Positions 8,299 through 17,301 are shown, counted from the first letter of the stretch. The stretch is 19,273 nt of DNA from Lachnospiraceae bacterium (GCA_003446335.1 DMAZ01000095.1:1-19273); one strand, 5' to 3'. Program-made: numbers and translations. Notes: generated from the letters alone by a model not told the origin.

Positions 8299-9981
8299 AT
8301 GGAAAAATGGGTGGTAACAGCCAAGAAAGCAGATTTTAATGAGATCGCACGAAAATTCAATATAGATCCTGTCATTGCCAGGATCATAAGGAACAGGGAT
8401 GTCATCGGTGAGGATGCCATCCGCATGTTCCTGCACGGCAGCATCGAGGATCTCCATGATCCCATGCTTTTTAAGGATATGGAAAAAGCTGTGCGTATTC
8501 TGAAGGGGAAAATTGCGTCAGGTAAGCGCATCAGGATCATCGGAGATTATGACATTGACGGTATCATGTCATCTTTTATTCTGAAGACCGGGTTCAGAGA
8601 GCTCGGTGCGGATGTCGACATTAAGATTCCTGACCGTATCATGGACGGATACGGGATCAATGAGAACCTGATCCGAAAGGCGGCTGAGGACGGGATTGAT
8701 ACGATCGTGACATGTGACAACGGGATCTCCGCAGGAGAACAGATCCGACTGGCAAAAGAGCTGGGTCTCACTGTTATCGTGACGGACCATCACGAAGTCA
8801 TGAATGTTCCGGATGCCGCGGATGCTGTCATTGATCAGAAACAGAAAGATTGTCCTTATCCGTATAAAGAACTGTGCGGTGCTGCTGTCGCATGGAAGCT
8901 GGTCCTTGCCCTGGGCGGAGACCGGCAGAAAAAACTGCTGCAGTATGTCGCCTTCGCCACTGTCGGGGACGTAGTGGATCTGACAGGGGAGAACAGGATC
9001 ATCGTTAAAGAGGGCTTAAAGCAGCTGAGACGCACGGAAAATGCAGGTCTTTCGGCTCTTGCCGAAGCCTGCCGTCTGGACCTTGAAACGGTAGATACCT
9101 ATCATATAGGCTTTATTCTCGGTCCCTGTATGAATGCAAGCGGCAGACTGGATACTGCATTGAGGGCATGTTCTCTGCTCGAGGAGAAAGATCCGGTCAG
9201 AGCGGCCGGTATGGCGATGGAACTGAAAGAGCTCAATGACAGCCGCAAGGCGATGACGGAAAAGGGTGTTGAGGAAGCTCTTGCCATAGTGGAGGAAAGT
9301 GATATCCGGAAAGATAAGGTATTTGTGATTTTTCTCCCGGAGATACATGAGTCCCTTGCAGGAATTGTTGCGGGAAGGGTGAGAGAGAAGTATAACCATC
9401 CGGTATTTGTTCTGACAAGAAGCGAGGAAGGTGTCAAGGGATCGGGAAGATCGATTGAAGCCTACAGAATGTTCGACGGTCTGGTGGGTGTAGCGCATCT
9501 GTTGAAAAAATTCGGCGGGCATCCTATGGCAGCGGGTCTTTCGCTCGATGAGGAGAATATCGGGGAATTTCGCAGGCAGATCAATGAGCAATGTATGCTG
9601 GAGCCTGAGGACTTTGTCTGTAAGGTCGTGATCGATGTACCGATGCCGCTTAGATATGTGACAGAGGATCTTGTACACCAGCTGGATCTTCTGGCTCCGT
9701 TCGGAAAAGCCAATCCGAGACCGGTATTTGCCCAGAAGGGTGTTGTGTGCACGAATCCCAGGATTTTCGGAGCGAATCGCAATGTATTGAAGACAAGACT
9801 TCGCGTTCAGGGTGAAGGGGTGCAGGGGATGATCATGGTCGACGGAATCGCTTTCCGGAATGCGGAGGAGCTCATGGAGAGAATTGAGACCGGAGAACCT
9901 CTCTCCGTTGTCTATTATCCTCAGATCAATGAGTACATGGGGAGAAAGAGCGTACAGATCGTAATTACAAGATTTGTATGA
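8299..9981 (+). CDS. recJ: Single-stranded-DNA-specific exonuclease RecJ
   Basis: A 560-residue DHH-family 5'-3' exonuclease of recombination and mismatch/base-excision repair. The DHH domain shows DYDIDG (83-88), TCDNG (138-142), TDHHE (162-166) and TVGDVVDL (221-228), the metal-binding set. The DHHA1 region carries GGHPMAAG, followed by the OB-like C-terminal part. The start follows a near-consensus AAGGCGG with seven bases between; an in-frame stop at 8263-8265 rules out a longer protein. It is separated from secDF by 166 bases of structured, gene-free DNA. RecJ proteins of this shorter class are usual in Clostridia. Confidence 0.94.
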   Translation: MEKWVVTAKKADFNEIARKFNIDPVIARIIRNRDVIGEDAIRMFLHGSIEDLHDPMLFKDMEKAVRILKGKIASGKRIRIIGDYDIDGIMSSFILKTGFRELGADVDIKIPDRIMDGYGINENLIRKAAEDGIDTIVTCDNGISAGEQIRLAKELGLTVIVTDHHEVMNVPDAADAVIDQKQKDCPYPYKELCGAAVAWKLVLALGGDRQKKLLQYVAFATVGDVVDLTGENRIIVKEGLKQLRRTENAGLSALAEACRLDLETVDTYHIGFILGPCMNASGRLDTALRACSLLEEKDPVRAAGMAMELKELNDSRKAMTEKGVEEALAIVEESDIRKDKVFVIFLPEIHESLAGIVAGRVREKYNHPVFVLTRSEEGVKGSGRSIEAYRMFDGLVGVAHLLKKFGGHPMAAGLSLDEENIGEFRRQINEQCMLEPEDFVCKVVIDVPMPLRYVTEDLVHQLDLLAPFGKANPRPVFAQKGVVCTNPRIFGANRNVLKTRLRVQGEGVQGMIMVDGIAFRNAEELMERIETGEPLSVVYYPQINEYMGRKSVQIVITRFV

Positions 9982-10013
9982 CTCTGCCTAAAATGATTAT
10001 TTCTTATTTTTCA

Positions 10014-10043
10014 TTGAATCAAATATAGGAATGATGTTATAAT
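10014..10043 (+). promoter_or_regulatory. Strong predicted sigma-A promoter for apt
   Basis: TTGAAT (10014-10019), an 18-base spacer and a perfect TATAAT (10038-10043), with TG at 10035-10036. The start would be near 10050, leaving an AT-rich untranslated leader of about 85 bases before the apt ATG. No purine-riboswitch core is recognisable in that leader. Confidence 0.72.
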
Positions 10044-10134
10044 TAGACTTAATATTTCTTTAATAAATTTTGTTGAAAAACCCATATTTATTTAGTGCAT
10101 AAGGATAAAATTGTAACAGCGGGAGGAAATTATA

Positions 10135-10665
10135 ATGGTCAGAGAAAAGCTTGAAGATTATGTTAGAACGATTCCGGATTTTCCGGAGCCGGGAATTATG
10201 TTCAGAGACATTACGACAATTCTTTCCGATGCAGACGGTCTCAAACTGGCAATCGATGAAATGGAGAAAACGCTGGACGGAATTGATTTTGATGTGATAG
10301 CCGGCGCTGAATCCCGTGGTTTTATTTTTGGCGCAGCTCTTGCTTATAATATGCATAAACCCTTTGTTCTGATCAGGAAAAAGGGAAAACTTCCCTGTGA
10401 AACCGTAGAGCAGTCCTATGATCTTGAGTATGGTAAGGCAACGATCGAGATCCATAAGGATGCAATTGAACCGGGTCAGAAGGTCGTCATTGTCGATGAC
10501 CTCATCGCTACGGGCGGAACCGTAGAAGCAGCGGCTCAGCTTATCGAAAAACTCGGCGGAGAAGTTGTCAGAATGGTATTCCTTATGGAGCTGGCAGGTC
10601 TTAAAGGTCGTGAGAAACTTGCGAAGTATGATGTCGTAAGTGTCATTTCCTACGAAGGCAAGTAA
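10135..10665 (+). CDS. apt: Adenine phosphoribosyltransferase
   Basis: A 176-residue type I phosphoribosyltransferase that converts adenine and PRPP to AMP and pyrophosphate (purine salvage, cytosol). The N-terminal IPDFPEPGI (13-21) is the family's adenine-region signature, GAESRGFIFG lies at 57-66, and the PRPP loop VVIVDDLIATGGT is at 117-129. The start follows GGGAGG (10121-10126) with eight-base spacing. It has its own promoter and terminator, so it is probably a single-gene unit. The rel gene follows, as in several Firmicutes. Confidence 0.96.
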   Translation: MVREKLEDYVRTIPDFPEPGIMFRDITTILSDADGLKLAIDEMEKTLDGIDFDVIAGAESRGFIFGAALAYNMHKPFVLIRKKGKLPCETVEQSYDLEYGKATIEIHKDAIEPGQKVVIVDDLIATGGTVEAAAQLIEKLGGEVVRMVFLMELAGLKGREKLAKYDVVSVISYEGK

Positions 10666-10686
10666 CGCTTAATATGTTTACTGTTT

Positions 10687-10728
10687 CAGCCAGACGTCCC
10701 GTAAGGGATGTCTGGCTGTCTATTCTTT
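10687..10728 (+). terminator. Intrinsic terminator of apt
   Basis: A 14-base-pair stem (10687-10700 with 10705-10718, one G-U) and a GTAA tetraloop, followed by the T-rich stretch TCTATTCTTT. It lies 21 bases after the apt stop and before rel. Confidence 0.83.
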
Positions 10729-10828
10729 GTGAGGTGTCTATAGGGAAGGAATCAGGATGAGGCAGTGACGATATGGGGTGCACGGACTGTCTTTAAATGA
10801 TTGGCATCTGGAAAGTGACGGGGGAAGC

Positions 10829-13150
10829 ATGGTACAGGAGAGAGGAAGAGAGGGCATAAGGAGAGGCGGACAGCGTTATCTTCTGACAAAGACCGAGCAG
10901 GAACTTCATAATCCGAAAGATTTTACAAGTCCGGATGAACTGTACGGGCTGCTTGTGCGCAGCGTCCTGAAGTATCATCCGTCTGATGACCTTTCCATGA
11001 TTGAAAAAGCATATCAGATCGCGTTCAATGCCCATAAAAATCAGAACAGAAAATCCGGCGAGCCGTATATTATTCATCCCTTATGTGTCGCCCTGATCCT
11101 TGCGGATCTTGAATTGGATAAGGAGACGATCACGGCGGGACTTCTTCACGATGTCGTGGAAGACACGGCGATGACCAATGAGGATATCAGGCGGGAATTT
11201 AACCCGGAAGTGGAACTGCTGGTGGACGGCGTTACAAAACTAGGCCAGATCGGCTACAATACAGATAAGGTGGAAGTTCAGGCTGAGAATCTTAGAAAAA
11301 TGTTCCTGGCCATGGCCAAGGATATTCGGGTCATCCTGATCAAACTGGCTGACCGCCTTCACAATATGCGTACTTTGCAGTACATGAGACCTGAGAAGCA
11401 GAAGGAAAAAGCCCGGGAGACGATGGACATTTATTCACCGATCGCCGGCAGGCTCGGTATTGCCCGCATCAAGACGGAGATGGATGATCTTGCTCTGCGC
11501 TATCTCGAACCTTCCATTTACTTCAGTCTGGTCCAGCAGGTCGATGCCAGAAAAACGCAGAGGGAGGCATTTGTTGACGGAATTGTACAGGAAGTATGGA
11601 AAAAGGTCGAAGATGCCGGCATCAAGGCGGAAGTAAAAGGCAGGGTCAAGCATTTCTTCTCTATCTACAAAAAAATGGTCAATCAGGATAAGACGATTGA
11701 TGAGATCTATGACCTTTTTGCGGTAAGGATCATCGTGAATTCGGTACCGGAATGCTATGCTTCCCTGGGACTTATTCATGATATGTACACGCCTGTGCCG
11801 GGCAGATTCAAAGACTATATCGCGATGCCGAAAGAGAACATGTATCAGTCTCTGCATTCTACGCTGATCGGGCCCGGAGGAACACCGTTCGAGATACAGA
11901 TACGTACTTTTGAAATGCACAGAACGGCTGAATACGGTATTGCGGCCCACTGGAAATATAAGGAAGTATCCAACGGCCGGCAGGTCACGGGCAATCAGGA
12001 GGAAGAGAAACTTTCCTGGCTGCGGCAGATTCTTGAATGGCAGCAGGATATGTCTGATAACCGTGAATTTATGTCCCTGCTTAAATCCGATCTGGATCTC
12101 TTTAATGAGAATGTCTACTGTTTCTCTCCGGCAGGTGATGTGAAGTCGCTGCCTAACGGATCATGTACAGTGGATTTTGCCTACAGTGTTCATTCCGCAG
12201 TCGGCAACAAAATGGTCGGTGCCAGGGTCAACGGGAAACTGGTCCCGATCGAATATGTTCTTCAGAACGGTGACCGGGTCGAGATCATTACATCTCAGAA
12301 TGCGCGCGGACCCAGCAGAGACTGGCTTAAAATCGTAAAAAGTACGCAGGCCAAGAACAAGATCAACCAGTGGTTCCGGCACGAACTCAAGTCAGAGAAT
12401 ATTGAGAGAGGCAAGGATCTTGTGGCCCAGTGCGCAAAGCAGAAAGGGTACCAGATCTCGGACCTCATGAAAACAGAGTATATGGAAGGCGTTATGCGTA
12501 AATACGGCTTCCGTGACTGGAACTCTGTGCTGGCTGCCGTAGGTCATGGCGGACTGAAAGAAGGTCAGGTCGTCAATAAGATGATCGACCTTCATGAGAA
12601 GGAAAAGAAGAAAAAAATCACGGATGAGGAAGTCATCGTTGCCGCATCGCAGAATAAGGAGAAACTTCCTCTGGTCCGTAAGGAAGGAAAGGGCGGCATC
12701 GTCGTTCAGGGTCTTAATGATCTGGCAGTCCACTTCGCAAAATGCTGCAATCCGATACCGGGGGATGAAATTGCGGGATTTGTTACCAGAGGAAGAGGCG
12801 TGACGATTCATCGAACGGACTGCGTCAATATTATGAATATGAGCGATGAAGACCGGGCAAGGCTTGTTGAGGCCGAGTGGCTGCTGCCCGAAGATGAGAA
12901 AAATGCTTCCCTGTATGCGGCGGAGGTCGTCATCTATGCTCAGAATCGAACAGGTCTCCTGGTCGATATATCAAGGACACTGACCGAACGCAAGATAGAT
13001 ATCGGGCAGATGTCTGTCCGCACGAATAAGCAGGGCATGGCTACCTGTGAGATGAGCTTCAGTGTTCATTCAAAGGAGGAGCTCAGCGTACTGATCCGTG
13101 AGCTCCGAAAGATTCAGAATGTGGTCGACGTGACCAGAAAGACAGGTTGA
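10829..13150 (+). CDS. relA: Bifunctional (p)ppGpp synthetase/hydrolase Rel
   Basis: The long RSH-type stringent-response enzyme, which makes and degrades (p)ppGpp, probably ribosome-associated. With the ATG at 10829 it has 773 residues. The HD hydrolase domain has IIHP and LLHDVVEDT (105-113), plus LADRLHNMRT (173-182), so hydrolysis should be active. The synthetase domain has KHFFSIYKKM (274-283), GRFKDYIAMPK (325-335), YQSLHST (339-345) and EIQIRTFEMH (355-364). TGS follows at about 428-493, then a zinc-finger-like segment with CCNPIPGDE (639-647), and a C-terminal ACT domain (about 697-772). A GTG at 10778 would add 17 residues of no visible similarity. I prefer the ATG for its GGGGG site and homologue-like length, but the start is uncertain. 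The 163-base gap after apt has no clear promoter. Confidence 0.95.
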   Translation: MVQERGREGIRRGGQRYLLTKTEQELHNPKDFTSPDELYGLLVRSVLKYHPSDDLSMIEKAYQIAFNAHKNQNRKSGEPYIIHPLCVALILADLELDKETITAGLLHDVVEDTAMTNEDIRREFNPEVELLVDGVTKLGQIGYNTDKVEVQAENLRKMFLAMAKDIRVILIKLADRLHNMRTLQYMRPEKQKEKARETMDIYSPIAGRLGIARIKTEMDDLALRYLEPSIYFSLVQQVDARKTQREAFVDGIVQEVWKKVEDAGIKAEVKGRVKHFFSIYKKMVNQDKTIDEIYDLFAVRIIVNSVPECYASLGLIHDMYTPVPGRFKDYIAMPKENMYQSLHSTLIGPGGTPFEIQIRTFEMHRTAEYGIAAHWKYKEVSNGRQVTGNQEEEKLSWLRQILEWQQDMSDNREFMSLLKSDLDLFNENVYCFSPAGDVKSLPNGSCTVDFAYSVHSAVGNKMVGARVNGKLVPIEYVLQNGDRVEIITSQNARGPSRDWLKIVKSTQAKNKINQWFRHELKSENIERGKDLVAQCAKQKGYQISDLMKTEYMEGVMRKYGFRDWNSVLAAVGHGGLKEGQVVNKMIDLHEKEKKKKITDEEVIVAASQNKEKLPLVRKEGKGGIVVQGLNDLAVHFAKCCNPIPGDEIAGFVTRGRGVTIHRTDCVNIMNMSDEDRARLVEAEWLLPEDEKNASLYAAEVVIYAQNRTGLLVDISRTLTERKIDIGQMSVRTNKQGMATCEMSFSVHSKEELSVLIRELRKIQNVVDVTRKTG

Positions 13151-13152
13151 TA

Positions 13153-13767
13153 ATGAAAGTATATGTCTGTGTTGTCGGGGAACTGATGACCAATTGCTAT
13201 ATTCTTGAGAATGAGGAGACGAAGGAAGTACTGATCGTTGATCCGGGCGATGATGCTCCGGGCATCGTTGAGTCGATCGAGGCCAGGGGAGAAAAACCTG
13301 TTGCGATCCTTCTGACACATGCCCATTCCGATCATATACTGGCAGTACCCGAGCTTCGGGCGAAATATGATATTCCGGTCTATATCGGTGAGATCGAAAC
13401 GGCACTTCTGGAGGACGGAACCAGGAACAATCCGTTTGGCTCCTCCGAGGGCATGAAGGCGGACCGTACTGTAAAAGAAGGTGATGTGCTGACCCTTGCG
13501 GGTCTGACGTTTAAAGTGATCCATACTCCCGGCCATACGGCGGGAAGTGTATGCTATTACTTTGAGAAAGAAAAAATCCTGGCTGCCGGGGATACTCTGT
13601 TCTATCAAAGCTACGGAAGAACGGATCTGCCCACAGGTTCAGATAAAGCAATGTTCTTCACGCTCAGGAGGCTCCTTAGTGAACTGCCCGGGGATGTAGA
13701 GGTACTTCCGGGGCATGGCAGAGGGACGACGATCGGGTATGAGAAGAAAGTGAAGAAGTTTATATGA
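13153..13767 (+). CDS. Metallo-beta-lactamase-fold hydrolase (glyoxalase II-like)
   Basis: A 204-residue cytosolic hydrolase of the metallo-beta-lactamase superfamily, similar to the small YcbL/hydroxyacylglutathione-hydrolase-like group. The metal-binding HxHxDH motif is HAHSDH (56-61). The later ligands sit in TPGHTAGS, AGDTLF and LPGHG. The natural substrate is unknown; thioester hydrolysis is the usual guess. It is too short for a full glyoxalase II with its C-terminal substrate domain. The ATG is two bases after the rel stop (TGATAATG), and its own ribosome binding site is weak, suggesting translational coupling. An in-frame TTG at 13147 is less likely. The next gene overlaps its stop by four bases. 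Confidence 0.9.
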   Translation: MKVYVCVVGELMTNCYILENEETKEVLIVDPGDDAPGIVESIEARGEKPVAILLTHAHSDHILAVPELRAKYDIPVYIGEIETALLEDGTRNNPFGSSEGMKADRTVKEGDVLTLAGLTFKVIHTPGHTAGSVCYYFEKEKILAAGDTLFYQSYGRTDLPTGSDKAMFFTLRRLLSELPGDVEVLPGHGRGTTIGYEKKVKKFI

Positions 13768-15236
13768 ATATCGGCATACAACTGGACCGGGAAGAATTTC
13801 TATATGATATTCACTCGTTGGTCAAAAGTTTTTTTCCGGATGATAATGTCAGTATTTACACGGACGGTGACACAGCCAGATGTGAAGCCGCCCGCGATCT
13901 TTTGCTGCAGATCCGTATTCCGGATTTTGAAGACCGCAAGGCAGCGAAAGACTCTTTGAAAAGAGAAATTTATCAAATGCTCAGGGACTATACAGGAAGA
14001 GATCTCCCCTGGGGGACTCTCTCGGGGATCCGGCCGACAAAGATCCCGATGAAAATGCTTGAGGAAGGCCTTCCTGAGGATGAAATCAAAAGGCAGATGC
14101 AGGCGGTATATCTTTCATCCGACGAAAAGACAGATCTTGCCATAAAGGTGGCCCGCAATGAGAGAAGGATTCTTTCCGGGGTTCCTTTCGGACCCGGAAC
14201 GTTCAGTCTTTACCTGCATGTTCCGTTCTGTCCCTCCATATGCCTCTACTGCACATTCAGTGCCTGTCCTGTCCGTCTCTGGGAATCACGTATGGACGAG
14301 TATCTGGACGCGATTGAACTGGAGATGGCATGCGGCCGTCCGCTGGGCCAGCTTGCCGATAATGAAAAAATGCCGGAGTATGAGATGGACAGGAACAGGA
14401 GTCCTGTCACTTTCTATGTCGGAGGCGGAACACCGACCAGTCTCTCTGCGTCTCAGCTGGACAGACTTCTGACAGATGCCGGTAAGTATTATGACCTTTC
14501 AGCGTGTGTCGAGAGAACAGTAGAAGCGGGCCGTCCCGATTCGATCACTCCGGAGAAACTATCCGTTCTTCGGGCGCACGGGATTGACAGAATATCCGTG
14601 AATCCACAGACGATGAATCAGAAGACGCTGGATCTGATCGGAAGACATCACACGGTGGAGGACACGGTAAAAGCCTTTTATATGGCAAGAGAAGCCGGTT
14701 TTAATAATATCAACATGGACATTATTCTGGGCCTGCCGGGCGAGGAGGCGGAAGATGTCCGCAATACGTTAAGACAGATTGAAGAACTGGGACCGGACAG
14801 TCTGACAGTACATTCGCTTGCGGTAAAGCGGGCCTCGAGACTTACAAAAACGCTTCGCGAGGAATATCAGGCTGGAAAAATAGATGACTACAGCCGGTAT
14901 GAGGGCCTTACATTTGTAAATTCCGGAGAAATCATCGGAGCAGCTTATGAGTCCGCAGCAAGAATGGGCATGGAGCCTTACTATCTTTACAGGCAGAAGA
15001 ATATGAAGGGCGGACTGGAGAATACAGGGTTTTCAAAACCCGGAAAAGAATGTCTTTACAATATTCTGATTATGGAAGAAAAGCAGGAAATACGGGCTTT
15101 TGGTGCAGCCGCATCGACCAAGACCGTGTCCTCTGACGGAAGGATCGAGAGGATCATCAACCCGAAAGATGTGAAGACATATCTGGAGCGAGTGGCATTA
15201 AAAAAGAGTACCCTTGAAAAAGGGGACAGTGAATGA
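13764..15236 (+). CDS. hemZ: HemZ-type radical SAM coproporphyrinogen III dehydrogenase
   Basis: A 490-residue radical SAM protein of the HemN/HemW superfamily, HemZ branch, annotated as oxygen-independent coproporphyrinogen dehydrogenase. The N-terminal part (about 1-145) includes LSGIRPTKI, typical of HemZ. The SAM cluster motif is CPSICLYC, with C156, C160 and C163. GGGTPTSL follows, and the HemN-like barrel continues to about 390. The CxC extension of true HemN is absent. No other haem genes are in the window, so a true haem role is unproven; HemW-like haem handling is an alternative. The ATG overlaps the previous stop as ATGA. Confidence 0.9.
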   Translation: MNIGIQLDREEFLYDIHSLVKSFFPDDNVSIYTDGDTARCEAARDLLLQIRIPDFEDRKAAKDSLKREIYQMLRDYTGRDLPWGTLSGIRPTKIPMKMLEEGLPEDEIKRQMQAVYLSSDEKTDLAIKVARNERRILSGVPFGPGTFSLYLHVPFCPSICLYCTFSACPVRLWESRMDEYLDAIELEMACGRPLGQLADNEKMPEYEMDRNRSPVTFYVGGGTPTSLSASQLDRLLTDAGKYYDLSACVERTVEAGRPDSITPEKLSVLRAHGIDRISVNPQTMNQKTLDLIGRHHTVEDTVKAFYMAREAGFNNINMDIILGLPGEEAEDVRNTLRQIEELGPDSLTVHSLAVKRASRLTKTLREEYQAGKIDDYSRYEGLTFVNSGEIIGAAYESAARMGMEPYYLYRQKNMKGGLENTGFSKPGKECLYNILIMEEKQEIRAFGAAASTKTVSSDGRIERIINPKDVKTYLERVALKKSTLEKGDSE

Positions 15237-15262
15237 TAATATTTACGTTTGGGTAATTATGT

Positions 15263-15934
15263 ATGGGGAAAATTGTTGATTATAATCTTGCAGAGGAAAT
15301 ATCGCACGGCATTTATGTGAGCCGTCTTGCGCGGGAAGTAGCCCGGACTCTCGGCCACGATGAGGAAATGCAGTACGATATGGCTCTTGCGGGAATGCTG
15401 CATGATATAGGAAAGCTGCGGCTCGCGAATTACATATACGGAGAGGAATCCCCGGAGTCGACACTTGTCATCGAGGAGATGAAATATGTGCGCATGCATT
15501 CACTTCTGTCCTATGACATTGTCGTTGAGAGAGGATACAATGAACGTATCTGCAATACGATCCTGTATCATCATGAGAATATTGACGGATCCGGCTATCC
15601 GGAGAACCTTGTCGGAGAACAGATCCCGGAAGGATCCAGGATCATACGCGTGTGTGATGTCTTTGCGGCTCTTACCACGGACCGTCCATACCGAAAAAGT
15701 TTCAGTAAGGAAGAAGCACTTGCGCTGATGATCGAGGAAATCAACAATTTTGACATGCGTGTTTTTCTGGCTTTCGAGAGAGTCGTTCACCAGTGCGGAA
15801 CGAGCTTCAAGACGGAGCTTCCGGATGTTGATGATATTCTGCTGGGAAATCTGACCGGAGTTGAGAAGATACTCCGCGGGAAAAGAATTGTGAGTGATGC
15901 ACATGCGGACGATATGAGCGGAACGATTGAGTAA
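15263..15934 (+). CDS. HD-GYP domain protein, putative cyclic-dinucleotide phosphodiesterase
   Basis: A 223-residue stand-alone HD-GYP domain. The metal and signature residues are all present: HDIGK (47-51), H79, HHE (103-105), DGSGYP (108-113) and D132 followed by ALTTDRPYRK (136-145). The family hydrolyses cyclic dinucleotides such as c-di-GMP, though some members act on other substrates. No receiver or sensor domain is fused and no membrane segment is seen. The 45 or so residues after the domain are unrecognised. The gene lies 26 bases after hemZ with a weak site (GGG about nine bases before the ATG), and an in-frame stop at 15254 prevents an earlier start. It lies inside the rel-hisS run and is probably on that transcript. 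Confidence 0.9.
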   Translation: MGKIVDYNLAEEISHGIYVSRLAREVARTLGHDEEMQYDMALAGMLHDIGKLRLANYIYGEESPESTLVIEEMKYVRMHSLLSYDIVVERGYNERICNTILYHHENIDGSGYPENLVGEQIPEGSRIIRVCDVFAALTTDRPYRKSFSKEEALALMIEEINNFDMRVFLAFERVVHQCGTSFKTELPDVDDILLGNLTGVEKILRGKRIVSDAHADDMSGTIE

Positions 15935-15959
15935 GAAATCAGGATGAAAGGAAAATAGT

Positions 15960-17165
15960 ATGGCACTCAAGAAAAAACCTGTAAACGGAATGAAAGATAT
16001 TTTGCCGGCGGAAATGTCTGTGCGCATGTATGTGATCGGTCTTATCAGGCAGACCTACGCTGAATTCGGTTTTTCTTCCATTGAGACACCGGCTGTTGAG
16101 CATATCGGCAATCTTCTTTCCAAGCAGGGCGGTGAGAATGAAAAACTGATCTTTAAGATTTTAAAGCGTGGTGAGAAACTGGATCTATCCGGTCCTACAA
16201 CGGAAGACGCGGTGACGGACAGCGGACTTCGCTATGATCTCACCCTTCCTCTGTCCAGGTATTATGCAAATCACGCAAATGAACTTCCGTCTCCTTTCAA
16301 AGCCCTGCAGATCGGCAGTGTGTGGCGTGCGGACCGTCCGCAGAGAGGAAGATATCGCCAGTTCACGCAGTGTGACATCGATATCCTCGGAGATCCGTCA
16401 TATCTCGCAGAGATCGAACTGATCCTGGCCACGACGACGGTCATCGGAAGACTTGATTTCCACAATTTCACGATCCGTATCAATGACAGAAAAATCCTGA
16501 AGAATATGGCGGCAAAGGCAGGATTTGCAGAAGCCGACTACGATAAGGTATTTATTATTCTTGACAAGATGGATAAGATCGGTCTTGACGGTGTCAGAGA
16601 AGAACTTCTGGAAGATTATCCGGAGGAAGTCGTCAGGGCTTATCTGGAACAGTTCGATGAGAGTATTGATCCGGCAAATCTCATGGGAGATTCCCCGCTT
16701 CCGCAGATCATCTCAACGGTCGAAGCAGCTAAGACAGCTGATTTCAAAATAAAATTCGATCCGACGCTGGTACGCGGTATGAGTTATTATACCGGTCCGA
16801 TTTTTGAGATCGCCATGGATGAATATGGCGGATCCGTCGGCGGCGGCGGACGATATGATGAGATGATCGGCAAGTTCACGGGACAGCAGACACCGGCTGT
16901 CGGTTTCTCCATAGGTTTTGAACGTATCGTTATGCTTCTGCTCGAGAGAGGCTTCACGGTACCGGATGCAAGAGAGAAAATTGCTTTCCTTGTGGAGAAA
17001 AAGATGCCTGCCGAAAAAATGACAGAGTTGTTCATTGAGGCGCAGAGAGAGCGTGAGAACGGCAAGTCCGTTGCGATATCGATCATGAAGAAGAACAAGA
17101 AATTTCAGAAGGATCAGCTGGCTGCGGAAGGCTATACAGAGATCCGGGAATTTTTTGCCAGATAA
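15960..17165 (+). CDS. hisS: Histidyl-tRNA synthetase, atypical lineage
   Basis: A 401-residue class II aminoacyl-tRNA synthetase charging tRNA-His. The catalytic core has LRYDLTLPLSRY (90-101), motif 2 VWRADRPQRGRYRQF (121-135) with QCDIDI, and motif 3 GFSIGFERI (315-323). The first two resemble eukaryotic/Bacteroidetes-type HisRS more than the B. subtilis/E. coli type. The histidine-specific motif reads RGMSYYTG (272-279), with Ser where RGLDYY-type enzymes have Asp. After motif 3 only about 75 residues remain, and the usual GRSxKxQ-like anticodon-domain segment is not visible. HisZ is unlikely because the catalytic motifs are kept. The start follows AAAGGA with seven-base spacing. Confidence 0.9.
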   Translation: MALKKKPVNGMKDILPAEMSVRMYVIGLIRQTYAEFGFSSIETPAVEHIGNLLSKQGGENEKLIFKILKRGEKLDLSGPTTEDAVTDSGLRYDLTLPLSRYYANHANELPSPFKALQIGSVWRADRPQRGRYRQFTQCDIDILGDPSYLAEIELILATTTVIGRLDFHNFTIRINDRKILKNMAAKAGFAEADYDKVFIILDKMDKIGLDGVREELLEDYPEEVVRAYLEQFDESIDPANLMGDSPLPQIISTVEAAKTADFKIKFDPTLVRGMSYYTGPIFEIAMDEYGGSVGGGGRYDEMIGKFTGQQTPAVGFSIGFERIVMLLLERGFTVPDAREKIAFLVEKKMPAEKMTELFIEAQRERENGKSVAISIMKKNKKFQKDQLAAEGYTEIREFFAR

Positions 17166-17181
17166 TACTGCAGGACACTGA

Positions 17182-17283
17182 TTTAATCTCTGACGCAGAA
17201 TACTCGTGACTTAAGTCGTGAGATGAATGCGCAAAATGAAACTTGTCTCTGACATGGGATACAGACCCGCGTCAGAGATTAAA
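17182..17283 (+). other. Structured intergenic element upstream of aspS (15-bp closing stem)
   Basis: A perfect 15-base inverted repeat (17182-17196 with 17269-17283) encloses 72 bases. Inside is a hairpin at 17203-17222 whose stem needs two G-U pairs, so it forms on the plus-strand RNA. The octamer TCTCTGAC is repeated at 17246-17253. That copy can pair with 17271-17278, in competition with the main 15-base stem, giving two exclusive folds. No T-box core is present and no T run follows. Function unknown; a leader RNA switch or a repeat element are both possible. Confidence 0.55.
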
Positions 17284-17301
17284 AGCCTCCGGCGGATCGC
17301 A

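Noticed and set aside
8246..8317. Short ORF starting at 8246 and overlapping the recJ start
   Set aside because: AAGGAG touches its ATG with no spacing, the frame differs from recJ and the peptide looks random and basic.
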